This document shows, piece by piece, positions 8,022 through 16,868 of a stretch of DNA of 39,929 nt. Origin of the DNA: Spirulinaceae cyanobacterium SM2_1_0 (GTDB lineage Bacteria > Cyanobacteriota > Cyanobacteriia > Cyanobacteriales > Spirulinaceae); the NCBI GenBank assembly GCA_012031265.1, contig JAAUTY010000045.1:1-39929 (forward strand), in the 5' to 3' direction. The translations under genes were made by a program, and so were the position numbers. How positions within the stretch are numbered: position 1 is the stretch's first letter; each line of letters begins with the position of its first letter. The notes under the pieces were generated by a model. The model saw only the letters and a list, made by a program, of their open reading frames with translations, ran no database searches and had not been told where the DNA came from.

Positions 8022-9566
8022 TCAGCGGCGGCGGGCGAGCCAACGTTCTAGCACCGCATAGTCGAGCTTGGCATTGTGGCGGCGATCGACGGGCAAGCGG
8101 CGGCAGCGCTCCAGGCGGTGGACGCCGAGGGGGGTGATCGCCTGGCGTAAGGGTTCTAAATTCGTCGGGGCAGCCAATTCAATCAGCAGCGTCCGCTCCC
8201 CGGACAGGCTGACCAAGGCCGAGCGGCGGACACCAGGATAGTTGTTGGCGATCGCCTCCACCGCTAGGGGGTAAATTGTCCCGGCCCCATCCTGCACGCG
8301 ACCCCGGCAGCGCCCCAGCAGCCACAGCCGACCTTGGGTGTCCAAGTAACCGGCATCACCAGTCCGATGCCAAAGCGTCTCACCCACCCGTAGTTTGCAG
8401 CGGGCATTATCGGCTGGATCGAGGTAACTGGACAGAACATGGGCACCGCTGACGATGATTTCGCCGACCTGACTGATTGGTTGGGTGGCGGCGGCAAATG
8501 CGGCGGGGCTGAGCGATCGCGCCGAGTCATCTACTTGAGGCTGGAGAATTCGCAAGTTGATCGCTGCGACTGGCTGACCGGCGGGTAAACCGCCACCGGC
8601 CTGCACTCGCGCCAGATCGGTGGCCGTGATTGCGGTATGACGCAAGCTGGCAATTGGCTCGGCCTCGGTAGAACCGTAGACAGCGGTAATTTCTGCCGCC
8701 GGGGCAAGCTGCTGCAACTGCGCGACCAGGGCGGGTAAGACGGGCGCGCCGCCGAGGAAAATGTGTCGTAAGTCGGGCAAGCTCACGCCGCGCGCCAAGC
8801 TCCAGTCAGTCAGGCGCTGGAGGAGCGCGGGGGCGGCGAGCAGACGTTCCGCTCGGTGTTGACGCAAAGCGTTGATGACAGGCTGGGCGTGGGTCTGTCC
8901 CGGCGATCGCCAATTCACGGGCGGCAGCAGGACAGTCAAGCCAGCCGCCAAGTTGGGCAGAACGAACAGCGGTAAGGCGGTCGCTTCGATCGCACCAGCT
9001 CGGAATTGCAGCACGGGTTTGAGCGCTTGATGTTGCGCCAGTAGCAAACCGTGAGTGCGGAGCATCGCCTTGGGGCGGGCGGTGCTGCCGCTGGTGAAGG
9101 CGACGAGGGCGGCGGCAGCGGCGGGCGCGTCGTAGCGGGTCGTGAGCACTTCAGAACTGGGGGAATCGGTCAGCCAGCGGTCGGCGATCGCCCCCAGCGG
9201 CAGTGATCGCAAAGGCGGATAGCGCCAACGCCAGAGCGCGACCTTGCGGCTGGCGATCAGGGCGCGGGGGGGAAATTGTTGCAGGTTTGCCGCCAAATTC
9301 GCGGCTGGATCGAGAAAAATGCCGATCAGGCCTAAACGCAGGACGGCGGCGATCACCACGTACAGGTCGGCGGTCACCGGTTGCAAAATCAGCACACCGT
9401 CCCCCGCGCGCCAGCCTTGCTGCTGGAGGTGAGCCGCCAGCCGCTGACTCGCCTGTTCGAGCTGGGCATAGGTAGTGGTGCGCCACTGTCCAGCAACACG
9501 GTCGATCAGGGCAATGCGGTCGGGGTGCGCGACAGCGCGATCGCCCAGTAGCGCCGTGACATTCAT
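8022..9566 (-). CDS. Acyl-CoA synthetase / class I adenylate-forming enzyme
   Basis: A 514-residue ANL-superfamily enzyme that activates a carboxylic acid as acyl-AMP, probably transferring it to CoA. Motifs in order: P-loop AFTSGSTARPKAML (about 157-170), the A5 motif YGSTEAEP, RTGDAGYLDTQGRLWLLGR (A7/A8), and the C-terminal catalytic Lys500 in RRHNAKLDYAVLERW. There is no carrier-protein domain. The substrate cannot be read from sequence. The family includes long-chain acyl-CoA synthetases, MenE and OleC; the STEAEP motif and the length make me favour a fatty-acid or OleC-like acid over MenE. It is divergent from petB across a 266-bp spacer. Confidence 0.85.
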   Translation of the reverse strand: MNVTALLGDRAVAHPDRIALIDRVAGQWRTTTYAQLEQASQRLAAHLQQQGWRAGDGVLILQPVTADLYVVIAAVLRLGLIGIFLDPAANLAANLQQFPPRALIASRKVALWRWRYPPLRSLPLGAIADRWLTDSPSSEVLTTRYDAPAAAAALVAFTSGSTARPKAMLRTHGLLLAQHQALKPVLQFRAGAIEATALPLFVLPNLAAGLTVLLPPVNWRSPGQTHAQPVINALRQHRAERLLAAPALLQRLTDWSLARGVSLPDLRHIFLGGAPVLPALVAQLQQLAPAAEITAVYGSTEAEPIASLRHTAITATDLARVQAGGGLPAGQPVAAINLRILQPQVDDSARSLSPAAFAAATQPISQVGEIIVSGAHVLSSYLDPADNARCKLRVGETLWHRTGDAGYLDTQGRLWLLGRCRGRVQDGAGTIYPLAVEAIANNYPGVRRSALVSLSGERTLLIELAAPTNLEPLRQAITPLGVHRLERCRRLPVDRRHNAKLDYAVLERWLARRR

Positions 9567-9787
9567 GGGCTGCCTCAGAAGGGATTAGTGTCAGTCAACC
9601 ACCCCGCGTGCTGGCGCGTCTGCAAGACCGGCGGCAGCTATGTTAAAGTTCGCGGGAGTAAGGCCGTGAAGTTGGTTGACTCGATGCTGCGAACCAATCC
9701 ATGTCCTTGGGCTGGTACAGTGCTGGGACGACCGCTCCCCGACCGCTGAAGGCGGCTGGTCATGGCTCATCCGAGTCGGACATCCGC

Positions 9788-9793
9788 TATAAT
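9788..9793 (+). promoter_or_regulatory. Candidate -10 element upstream of petB
   Basis: A perfect TATAAT lies 40 bp before the petB ATG in the divergent spacer 9567-9832. I see no good -35 hexamer at 16-18 bp, so an activator or alternative recognition may be needed. The spacer holds nothing else I can identify. Confidence 0.45.
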
Positions 9794-9832
9794 CTAGTTC
9801 ATAGATATTCTCATTTTACGAAGTCTGGCTTC

Positions 9833-10501
9833 ATGTTTTCTAAGCAAGTCACCGATTCCAAAGCATTCCAGTGGTTCGAGGAGCGTCTGGAGATCCAGGC
9901 GATCGCGGACGACGTTACCAGCAAGTACGTGCCGCCCCACGTCAATATCTTCTATTGCCTGGGCGGGATTACTCTGGTCTGCTTCCTAGTCCAGTTTGCG
10001 ACTGGATTTGCCATGACCTTCTACTACCGTCCGACGGTGACCGAAGCCTTCGCCTCTGTCCAGTACATCATGACGGATGTGAACTTCGGCTGGCTCATCC
10101 GCTCCATCCACCGCTGGTCGGCCAGCATGATGGTGCTGATGATGATCCTGCACGTCTTCCGGGTTTACCTGACCGGTGGCTTCAAGCGCCCCCGCGAGTT
10201 GACCTGGGTGACGGGTGTAGTGCTGGCGGTGATCACCGTGACCTTCGGCGTGACCGGTTACTCGCTGCCCTGGGATCAGGTCGGCTACTGGGCGGTCAAT
10301 ATCGTCTCCGGCGTTCCGGCAGCGATTCCTGTGGTTGGCGACCAGTTAGTTGAGCTGATGCGCGGTGGCGCGGCAGTGGGTCAAGCAACGCTGACTCGCT
10401 TCTACACCTTGCACACCTTTGTGCTGCCCTGGGCGATCGCCGTGTTCATGCTGGCTCACTTCTTGATGATTCGCAAGCAAGGCATCTCTGGCCCACTCTA
10501 A
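9833..10501 (+). CDS. petB: Cytochrome b6 (cytochrome b6f complex)
   Basis: A 222-residue thylakoid membrane protein, the exact usual cyanobacterial length. It carries the haems of the b6f complex, which moves electrons from plastoquinol to plastocyanin or cytochrome c6. The four b-haem ligands are His93, His107, His194 and His209. Cys42 in NIFYCLGG is the covalent attachment site of haem cn. Four membrane helices are evident. The frame opens at 9701, but [19 protein letters not shown] is the conserved N-terminus, so the start is the ATG at 9833. petD follows 142 bp downstream, as is usual. Confidence 0.98.
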   Translation: MFSKQVTDSKAFQWFEERLEIQAIADDVTSKYVPPHVNIFYCLGGITLVCFLVQFATGFAMTFYYRPTVTEAFASVQYIMTDVNFGWLIRSIHRWSASMMVLMMILHVFRVYLTGGFKRPRELTWVTGVVLAVITVTFGVTGYSLPWDQVGYWAVNIVSGVPAAIPVVGDQLVELMRGGAAVGQATLTRFYTLHTFVLPWAIAVFMLAHFLMIRKQGISGPL

Positions 10502-10535
10502 GGCTAGGTGACTGTCAAGGTTAAGGAAATGCAGT

Positions 10536-10562
10536 GATCTCTGGAAATCGTTTTCAGAGATC
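10536..10562 (+). other. Hairpin in the petB-petD spacer
   Basis: GATCTCTG and CAGAGATC form an 8-bp stem around an 11-nt loop, 34 bp after the petB stop. It is not followed by a clear T tract, so partial termination or an mRNA processing or stability role between petB and petD is more likely than full termination. Confidence 0.45.
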
Positions 10563-10643
10563 GCCTATCCTAGGCTTAACTGCTATTGTGTACCGTTTGC
10601 TTGCCCCGACGAAACGCTTGCTTGAAGGAGAAACTACGCAATC

Positions 10644-11126
10644 ATGTCTGTTCTAAAGAAGCCGGATCTCAGCGATCCGCAGTTGCGCGCCAAGTTGGCG
10701 AAGGGCATGGGTCACAACTACTATGGTGAACCCGCCTGGCCCAATGACCTGCTGTACACTTTTCCGATTGTGATCATGGGCACGATTGCCCTGACCATCG
10801 GTCTGGCCGTTCTCGACCCCGCAATGGTCGGCGAACCCGCCAATCCCTTCGCGACGCCGCTGGAGATTTTGCCCGAGTGGTACCTCTATCCCACTTTCCA
10901 GATTCTGCGGATCGTGCCCAACAAATTGCTGGGCATCACCCTCATGTCCTCGATTCCACTAGGCCTGATCTTGGTGCCGTTCATCGAGAACATCAACAAG
11001 TTCCAGAACCCCTTCCGTCGCCCGGTGGCAACGGCAGTGTTCATGTTCGGAACCGTGGTCACGCTCTGGCTCGGCATCGGCGCGACCTTCCCGCTATCTG
11101 AATCGCTGACGTTGGGCCTGTTCTAG
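10644..11126 (+). CDS. petD: Cytochrome b6f complex subunit IV
   Basis: A 160-residue thylakoid membrane protein equal in length to its cyanobacterial homologues. It completes the quinol-oxidising site of the b6f complex together with cytochrome b6. The conserved N-terminus [20 protein letters not shown] and the Qo-site PEWY motif ([14 protein letters not shown]) are intact, and three membrane helices follow. AAGGAG at 10625-10630 is a ribosome-binding site, at a rather long distance from the ATG. It forms the usual pair with petB. Confidence 0.98.
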   Translation: MSVLKKPDLSDPQLRAKLAKGMGHNYYGEPAWPNDLLYTFPIVIMGTIALTIGLAVLDPAMVGEPANPFATPLEILPEWYLYPTFQILRIVPNKLLGITLMSSIPLGLILVPFIENINKFQNPFRRPVATAVFMFGTVVTLWLGIGATFPLSESLTLGLF

Positions 11127-11270
11127 TCTGGCTCGGCTGCGATTCGCTCTGCTGCGCCTGTTGTTTGCGCTATTTGCTTGCTACGGTAAGCAAAGTAGCG
11201 TCACCAGCAGGCGCTTAGCATGGCCGTCGCTTACGCTAGAATGCAGCTACCGCTGCCACGGGGACAACGC

Positions 11271-12269
11271 ATGGCTAAAACAGCCCTGATCGCAGGCATC
11301 ACCGGTCAGGATGGATACTATTTGTCGCATCTGCTGCTCGAGCGCGGCTACCGGGTCGTCGGCCTGATTCCACCGCAGCGTCAGGCTAACTTGGCAAAGC
11401 TAGACGAACTCGCGGCACGGGTAGAAGTCTGCGCGGTCGAGCTGACTGACGCGGCGGGTCTGCTAGAAGTCGTCGAGACCACGCAACCGGATGAAATCTA
11501 CAACCTCGCCGCGCCCAGCTTTGTGCCCAAGTCCTGGGATGATCCGCTGGGGACGCTTGACTTGGTGACCGGAACGGCAACTCGTTTGCTAGCAGCCGTG
11601 CGTCAAGTCGGGATTCCGGCACGTTTCTACCAGGCAAGTAGCTCCGAGATGTTCGGGGCGGTGGACTGTTCACCCCAAGATGAGACAACGCCGTTTCGCC
11701 CCAAAAACCCCTACGCCGCCGCGAAATTGCACGCCCACTGGACGATGGTGCATCACCGCCAACGCTACGATCTCTTCGCCTGTAGCGGCATCCTCTTCAA
11801 TCACGAATCGCCACGCCGTCCCCCCTCGTTTGTGACCCGCAAGGTGAGTCTGGCGGCGGCGGCGATCAAGTTGGGACAGGGCGATCGCCTCGAAATGGGC
11901 AGCCTCGACGCTAAACGCGACTGGGGCTATGCGGGCGATCACGTGGAGGCGATGTGGCGAATGCTGCAAGCGGATGAACCGGATGATTATGTGATTGGCA
12001 CCGGGCAGTTGCATACGGTGCGTGAACTGGTTGCCGCCGCGTTCGATTGTGTGGGTCTAGACTGGCAACAATACGTCGAGGTCAATCCCCGCTTTCTGCG
12101 CCCGGATGAGCATTTTCAGCTCGTTGCCAATCCCACGAAGGCCCGCGAGCAACTGGGCTGGCAACCGCAAGTCAGCTTCGATGCCCTGATCGAGCGCATG
12201 GTCAAAGCGGATCTTGAACGCCTGCAAAACGGTACGATGAGCGCATTCAGTTCGGATAGCTGCGGATGA
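11271..12269 (+). CDS. gmd: GDP-mannose 4,6-dehydratase
   Basis: A 332-residue extended short-chain dehydrogenase/reductase that converts GDP-mannose to GDP-4-keto-6-deoxymannose, the precursor of GDP-fucose or GDP-rhamnose in glycan synthesis. Visible are the NAD(P)-binding GITGQDG, the SSSEMFG segment, the catalytic YAAAK, NHESPRR, and LDAKRDWGYAGDHVEAMW with the family signature. The N-terminus starts at the ATG at 11271 (MAKTALIAGITGQDGYYL); the open frame back to 11220 is not conserved. Its TGA overlaps the scpA ATG (ATGA), so scpA is translationally coupled. A mannose-1-phosphate guanylyltransferase-like gene lies just beyond scpA. Confidence 0.93.
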   Translation: MAKTALIAGITGQDGYYLSHLLLERGYRVVGLIPPQRQANLAKLDELAARVEVCAVELTDAAGLLEVVETTQPDEIYNLAAPSFVPKSWDDPLGTLDLVTGTATRLLAAVRQVGIPARFYQASSSEMFGAVDCSPQDETTPFRPKNPYAAAKLHAHWTMVHHRQRYDLFACSGILFNHESPRRPPSFVTRKVSLAAAAIKLGQGDRLEMGSLDAKRDWGYAGDHVEAMWRMLQADEPDDYVIGTGQLHTVRELVAAAFDCVGLDWQQYVEVNPRFLRPDEHFQLVANPTKAREQLGWQPQVSFDALIERMVKADLERLQNGTMSAFSSDSCG

Positions 12270-13066
12270 CTGTTGATCTGGCACGCGAGGCGATTGATAC
12301 CTTGCTCGATCTCGCCCAGCGGGGTGAGATCGACCCCTGGGATGTCCAGGTCATTGACGCGATTGACCATTATTTGAACAAAATCGGCATGGCGGGCGAC
12401 AGTTTCATGCTTGATGATTGGTCGGATCTGCCGCAATCAGGGCAGACGTTTCTCTGGGCCTCGATGCTGGTTTTGCTCAAGGCTGACCGGCTCGAGGCGC
12501 TGTCTCATCCCGAAGAGCCGGAGGAACCGGAGCTGTTTGAGAGCTTGGCTGCCTCGGTGGAGCGCCTGCTGCCCACGCAGCTCGAACGTCACATTCGCCG
12601 CCGCCCGAGTGCGCCGCCCCTGCGTCGCCGCCGGGTCACCTTGCCTGAGCTGATTGCCCAGATCCAGCGAATGGCACAGGTGCTGGAGACCCGCGCGGCG
12701 ACTCCCCGGACCCGCGCCCGTCCCCATAGCCGGCGTGAGGCACAGCGCACCGTTACTGAGTTGGCGCACAATGAGAACCTAACTGAGTTGGCGGCGCAAT
12801 TGGCTGAATTTCTCGCCCAGTATTGGCCTCAGCTTGGGGCTGAGGTGCCGAGTATCGATCTCGACGGTTTGATTGAGGCTTGGGCGGCGCGACCCCAGCC
12901 CGCTGTGCCGGATCCTCATGCGTCACCCACGCGCGATCGCGTCGGGCTGTTTTGGGCGCTGCTGTTGCTGTCCTCGCAATCCCAGGTGATCTTGGAGCAA
13001 GACGAGTTTTATCAAGACCTCCGTATCCAGCCCTTGCTGACCGAAGCGGTGAATTCGGCGGGCTGA
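12266..13066 (+). CDS. scpA: Segregation and condensation protein A
   Basis: A 266-residue kleisin that bridges SMC heads and ScpB in the bacterial condensin complex. The N-terminal half has the family pattern LDLAQRGEIDPWDVQVIDAI and LWASMLVLLKADRLE. The C-terminus has the winged-helix signature FWALLLLSSQSQVILEQDEF. The middle is rich in Arg and Pro and poorly conserved, as is usual. The start overlaps the gmd stop by ATGA, which is an unusual partner for scpA. scpB is present in the window but about 18 kb away on the other strand. Confidence 0.9.
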   Translation: MTVDLAREAIDTLLDLAQRGEIDPWDVQVIDAIDHYLNKIGMAGDSFMLDDWSDLPQSGQTFLWASMLVLLKADRLEALSHPEEPEEPELFESLAASVERLLPTQLERHIRRRPSAPPLRRRRVTLPELIAQIQRMAQVLETRAATPRTRARPHSRREAQRTVTELAHNENLTELAAQLAEFLAQYWPQLGAEVPSIDLDGLIEAWAARPQPAVPDPHASPTRDRVGLFWALLLLSSQSQVILEQDEFYQDLRIQPLLTEAVNSAG

Positions 13067-13109
13067 TTGCACTCGCATGGCTCGCAACGCGGAACGGACT
13101 GACGGTGTG

Positions 13110-13183
13110 TTGTAGTGCATAGCGAGCACAGCAATCGCTTGGGTTATGAGCGTGGTTTCGAGCCGGGTCATCTCGCACTACAA
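13110..13183. repeat. Inverted repeat in the scpA-guanylyltransferase spacer
   Basis: TTGTAGTGC at 13110-13118 and GCACTACAA at 13175-13183 are perfect 9-bp inverted arms 56 bp apart. They lie in the 236-bp spacer after scpA. They could be ends of a short degraded element or a long-looped hairpin. I see no T tract. The rest of the spacer shows no gene. Confidence 0.4.
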
Positions 13184-13302
13184 TTGGGCAAGAGAATGAG
13201 GCGGAATCACGCCAGCAGTCAAGTCAGTTGTAGGTGCTATCATGCTGGGCTGCGTTGCCCTGCTCACCAACCCTAGACAATTAAGCGAGGTTTGAACACG
13301 TA

Positions 13303-14469
13303 ATGAAAGCCATGATTCTGGCTGCTGGTAAAGGGACGCGGGTACGACCGATCACCTACACCATCCCGAAGCCAATGATCCCCATTCTGCAAAAACCAGT
13401 GATGGAGTTTTTGCTAGAGTTGTTGCGCCAGCATGGCTTCACGCAGGTCATGGTCAATGTCAGCCACCTCGCGGATGAAATCGAGAGCTATTTCCGTGAC
13501 GGACAACGGTTTGGGGTCGAGATTGGCTATTCATTTGAAGGGCGGATTGTTGATGGCAAACTGGTCGGCGAAGCACTTGGTTCCGCTGGCGGTCTACGGC
13601 GTATTCAGGATTTCTATCCCTTCTTCGACGATACCTTTGTCGTGCTGTGCGGGGATGCGCTGATCGATCTTGATCTGACGGCGGCGGTCAAGTTGCACAA
13701 ACAGCGGGGGGCGATCGCCACGATCATCACCAAGAATGTCCCGCGTGAACTGGTCTCAAGCTACGGGGTGGTCGTTACTGACGATGATGGCCGTATTCGC
13801 TCCTTCCAAGAAAAACCGAGGGTGGAAGATGCCTTGGGCACAGCGATCAATACTGGCATCTACATTTTTGAGCCGGAGGTCATCAACTACGTCCCCTCCA
13901 ACCAAGTCTTCGATATTGGCAGCGAACTTTTCCCCAAGCTTGTGGAAATCAATGCGCCATTCTACGCAGCGGCCATGGATTTTCAGTGGGTCGATATTGG
14001 TAAAGTTCCTGACTATTGGCACGCGATTCGCGGTGTTCTTCGGGGCGAAATTCAAAACGTCCCCATTCCGGGCAAAGAGGTCAAGCCCGGAGTCTACACG
14101 GGGTTGAATGTCTCCGCCAATTGGGATCAGATCGATGTGACCGGCCCAGTCTATGTCGGGGCGATGACGCGGATTGAAGACGGGGCAAAGATTACGGGGC
14201 CATCAATGATTGGGCCGAGCTGCTACATCTGTAGCGGTGCCACGGTGGATAATAGCGTGGTGTTTGAGTACTCGCGGCTGGGGCCGGGGGTGCGCTTAGT
14301 CGATAAGCTGGTCTTCGGTCGCTACTGCGTCGATAAAAACGGCTCGACCATTGACGTACAAGCGGCGGCTCTGGACTGGTTGATCACCGACGCCCGCCAA
14401 ATCCCCCCCCGCAAAGATCCCGAGGAACGGCAAGCGATCGAGGAGTTGCTGGGCAATGGTGACCCATAG
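13303..14469 (+). CDS. Mannose-1-phosphate guanylyltransferase-like NDP-sugar pyrophosphorylase
   Basis: A 388-residue nucleotidyltransferase. The N-terminal GT-A-like domain begins MKAMILAAGKGTRVRPITY, with the activating KPMIPILQKP, substrate-binding CGDALIDLDL and EKPRVEDALG. The C-terminal part (about 270-350) has hexapeptide-type beta-helix turns (GPVYVGAMTRIEDGAKITGPSM, split by short loops). By family it would form a nucleotide sugar from a sugar-1-phosphate. GDP-mannose is the most likely product, because gmd lies two genes upstream and cyanobacterial homologues are commonly annotated that way, but glucose-1-phosphate cannot be excluded from sequence. It lies 236 bp after scpA. Confidence 0.85.
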   Translation: MKAMILAAGKGTRVRPITYTIPKPMIPILQKPVMEFLLELLRQHGFTQVMVNVSHLADEIESYFRDGQRFGVEIGYSFEGRIVDGKLVGEALGSAGGLRRIQDFYPFFDDTFVVLCGDALIDLDLTAAVKLHKQRGAIATIITKNVPRELVSSYGVVVTDDDGRIRSFQEKPRVEDALGTAINTGIYIFEPEVINYVPSNQVFDIGSELFPKLVEINAPFYAAAMDFQWVDIGKVPDYWHAIRGVLRGEIQNVPIPGKEVKPGVYTGLNVSANWDQIDVTGPVYVGAMTRIEDGAKITGPSMIGPSCYICSGATVDNSVVFEYSRLGPGVRLVDKLVFGRYCVDKNGSTIDVQAAALDWLITDARQIPPRKDPEERQAIEELLGNGDP

Positions 14470-14533
14470 CCTGCTTCTACAAGCTCAGGCAACGACACCT
14501 GCTTTTGTCGTGTCGGGACTGCGGCTGATGAGG

Positions 14534-14554
14534 GCGATCATGGATCATGATCGC
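14534..14554. terminator. Hairpin between convergent genes (possible bidirectional terminator)
   Basis: GCGATCATG, a GAT loop, and CATGATCGC form a perfect 9-bp stem. An outer pair CAGGCAA (14485-14491) and TTGCCTG (about 14559-14565) can extend the structure. It lies in the 108 bp between the convergent guanylyltransferase and DUF2752 genes. There is no strong T tract on either strand, so termination is an inference from position. Confidence 0.45.
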
Positions 14555-14577
14555 TGGCTTGCCTGGGGTCTAGCCGC

Positions 14578-15114
14578 CTACAGCAGTTTCGTGAGCGGCG
14601 CATCAAGGATGGCAGCGGCGAGCGCACCCGAACGGGCGAGCAGCATGAGGCGGGTGCCGTGATAGCAGAGTACAAAGAGCAACGCATAAAGTTGCAGGCG
14701 GCGGTTGCCGAGGAGATTGCCGGCGAGAAACTGTAAGCGCTGACGAGTTGCCAGCTCGAGGCTGGCATGGACGGCAAACCCCGCAAGACCCACAAATAAA
14801 ACTGGCCCCAACGCGTGATAGGACGCGGCTCCCACGAAATCGCCATGGGACATGGCCAAAAAAGAGCGTGTCATGCCACACCCCGGACAGGGGATGCCGG
14901 TGAGGGCGCGAAAGGGGCAGAAAAATGGCGAGGCGTAGTCCGTGTGGCTAAAGACATAAGCGCCGAGCACCGGTGCGCCGATCAGCGAGAGCTTGAGGGC
15001 GCGCATCTGTAGTGCTTGGCGGGTTAAGGGGGCGGTGGTCAGTTGCAGCACAGTTCTCAAGGGCAACAAAAGTCGTGGAAGTCTTTTCAGTTGGGTGCAG
15101 TGACTCGCAAGCAC
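14578..15114 (-). CDS. DUF2752 membrane protein
   Basis: A membrane protein of up to 178 residues in the DUF2752 family, whose function is unknown to me. The signature FFCPFRALTGIPCPGCGMTR, with three cysteines, sits between membrane helices. Three hydrophobic segments are visible: around LSLIGAPVLGAYVF, ALGPVLFVGLAGFAVH and LQLYALLFVLC. The longest frame uses a GTG at 15114. An internal ATG at 15006 (MRALKLSLIG) is an alternative nearer the conserved part, so the start is uncertain. A TM2-domain gene lies 33 bp upstream on the same strand, and such pairs may act together at the membrane. Confidence 0.8.
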   Translation of the reverse strand: MLASHCTQLKRLPRLLLPLRTVLQLTTAPLTRQALQMRALKLSLIGAPVLGAYVFSHTDYASPFFCPFRALTGIPCPGCGMTRSFLAMSHGDFVGAASYHALGPVLFVGLAGFAVHASLELATRQRLQFLAGNLLGNRRLQLYALLFVLCYHGTRLMLLARSGALAAAILDAPLTKLL

Positions 15115-15147
15115 CCAAATTTACCAGGGTTCTCAACCCAGCGCGGT

Positions 15148-15366
15148 CTAAGATCCTTCTAGGTCACGCCCTTCGCTATCTTTTAGCCCACCTGTCAGGA
15201 TCAGGACGAAATCGACGAGCGACCAGATCCCACAACCGCCACAGGTGAGTAGTTGGGCAATCCCCAGACCAGTGTAGCCCAAGTAAAAGCGATGAATCCC
15301 GAAAACACCGAGGAAGAAACAGAGTAAGGCAGCGGCAATCTTCGATTTCGGCGGATTACTCGTCAT
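15148..15366 (-). CDS. TM2 domain-containing protein
   Basis: A 72-residue protein that is almost only a TM2 domain: KSKIAAALLCFFLGVFGIHR, FYLGYTGLGIAQLL and the second helix IWSLVDFVLILTGG. TM2 proteins have two membrane helices joined by a short turn; no enzymatic role is established. It begins at the ATG at 15366 and lies just upstream of DUF2752, probably in one transcript. Confidence 0.85.
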   Translation of the reverse strand: MTSNPPKSKIAAALLCFFLGVFGIHRFYLGYTGLGIAQLLTCGGCGIWSLVDFVLILTGGLKDSEGRDLEGS

Positions 15367-15579
15367 TATTTCGTGATCTCCGATAAATCAGCTCGGGTAT
15401 TGACAGTATATAGCTTGTTTGTCTTGATCTTTTCCAACCCTCCCTGCCGATATAGAGCACCCGGCAAGACTGGGCTGCCGGGACTGAAGACCTGCGCCAA
15501 ACATCCTCAGCAGCGATCGCCATTTTCGAGTACACGGCGGTGTCAGTTTTGTAGCCAATACCCCCTCATCCCCTAGTCC

Positions 15580-15606
15580 CTCGCGCTCCCAGAATGGGCG
15601 AAGAGG
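15580..15606 (-). repeat. Inverted copy of the GGGAG/CTCCC repeat
   Basis: Read on the minus strand this gives CCTCTTCGCCCA, then TTCTGGGAGCG, matching the repeat at 33-60. It lies in the 323-bp spacer upstream of alr (15367-15689), which has no other recognisable content apart from the -10 element at 15645. Confidence 0.5.
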
Positions 15607-15644
15607 AGCAAAATTCAAAGTTCCTCTCTCAGGTTGGGCTATCC

Positions 15645-15650
15645 TATAAT
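15645..15650 (+). promoter_or_regulatory. Candidate -10 element for alr
   Basis: A perfect TATAAT lies 39 bp upstream of the alr ATG and is followed by a T7 tract. No convincing -35 hexamer sits at the usual distance. Confidence 0.4.
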
Positions 15651-15689
15651 TTTTTTGCGAATTCTTTGTGGTGTGATACGGGCGATCGC

Positions 15690-16868
15690 ATGGTGATTGA
15701 TTACGACAGCAGCCAACGGCTCGGCTTGGTGCAAGCTGAATATCAGCGCGCCTGGGTCGAGATCGACCTCGCCGCGTTGCAGCACAATACCCAGCAGTTG
15801 CGGCAATGGCTCCAGCCGAATGTACAGCTCATGGCCGTTGTGAAGGCCGATGCTTACGGACATGGTGCGATCCGCGTGGCGGAAACCGTGTTGGCGGCCG
15901 GAGCTAGTTGGCTGGCCGTCGCCACTAGCCAGGAGGGGATTCAGTTGCGACGTGCCGGGATCGCAGCGCCGCTCCTCGTCCTCGGCGCGATCAATGCCCC
16001 GGCTGAAATAGCGGCCCTCGCCACGTGGCAACTGCAACCGACGCTCTGCACGCCGCAGCAAGCGCTCGTTTTCTCGGAGACACTGGCGGCATTGCGCCAG
16101 ACGCTACCCGTCCACCTCAATCTCGACACTGGGATGTCACGCCTGGGAACTCCCTGGATGCAAGCGGTGGAGTTTACCCAATTTGTGCGCCAACTGCCCT
16201 ACTTGGAACTCACCAGCGTCTACTCCCATTTAGCGACCGCCGACGACCCCGATCCTACCTTCCTGTCGGTGCAGCAGCAGCGCTTTGAGGAGGCGATCGC
16301 CCAGTTGCGTGCCGCCGGTCTGACCCCGCCGCTCTTGCACCTGGCGAATTCAGCCGGAACCTTGCGCGATCGCACCCTCCACTACGATCTCGTCCGTCCT
16401 GGTCTCGCCATCTACGGTCTCTACCCCAACCCAGAACAGCGCCATGTCCTACCGCTGCGCCCGGTGCTGCAAGTCAGAGCACGGGTTACTCAGGTCAAAA
16501 CCATCGCCGCTGGAACCGGCGTGAGCTACGGACATCGCTACGTTAGCGATCGCGAACAACGCATCGCGATCATCGGCATCGGCTACGCCGACGGCGTCCC
16601 CCGCAATTTGAGCAACCGCTTGCAGGCCTTGGTGCGCGGTCAGCGCTTGCGGCAAATCGGCGCAGTGACCATGGATCAGATCATGATCGATGCCAGCCCG
16701 CTCCCGGACTTGCAACCGGGTGAGGTGGTAACACTACTGGGTGAAGACGGCCAGGAGGCGATCACTGCCGAAGACTGGGCAGCGATGTTGGGCACAATCA
16801 GCTGGGAAATTCTCTGCGGTTTCAAGCCACGTCTACCCCGCGTCTATCGGGCCGCCGAGTGTTCCTAG
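15690..16868 (+). CDS. alr: Alanine racemase
   Basis: A 392-residue PLP enzyme that interconverts L- and D-alanine and supplies D-Ala for peptidoglycan. The PLP lysine is Lys52 in VVKADAYGHGA, and the catalytic tyrosine region is GVSYGHRY. NLDTGMSRLG and HLANSAGTL are also family motifs. The frame is open from 15594, but the ATG at 15690 gives the usual lead-in before AWVEIDLAALQHN. The stop TAG at 16866-16868 overlaps the stop of the convergent SRPBCC gene within one CTAG. Confidence 0.95.
   Translation: MVIDYDSSQRLGLVQAEYQRAWVEIDLAALQHNTQQLRQWLQPNVQLMAVVKADAYGHGAIRVAETVLAAGASWLAVATSQEGIQLRRAGIAAPLLVLGAINAPAEIAALATWQLQPTLCTPQQALVFSETLAALRQTLPVHLNLDTGMSRLGTPWMQAVEFTQFVRQLPYLELTSVYSHLATADDPDPTFLSVQQQRFEEAIAQLRAAGLTPPLLHLANSAGTLRDRTLHYDLVRPGLAIYGLYPNPEQRHVLPLRPVLQVRARVTQVKTIAAGTGVSYGHRYVSDREQRIAIIGIGYADGVPRNLSNRLQALVRGQRLRQIGAVTMDQIMIDASPLPDLQPGEVVTLLGEDGQEAITAEDWAAMLGTISWEILCGFKPRLPRVYRAAECS

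Noticed and set aside
9701-9832. N-terminal extension of cytochrome b6
   Set aside because: The conserved start is MFSKQ at 9833, which gives exactly 222 residues, and a -10 element lies inside the extension.
12753-13178. 141-residue minus-strand frame
   Set aside because: It lies over scpA and the spacer after it and is a shadow of the scpA coding strand.
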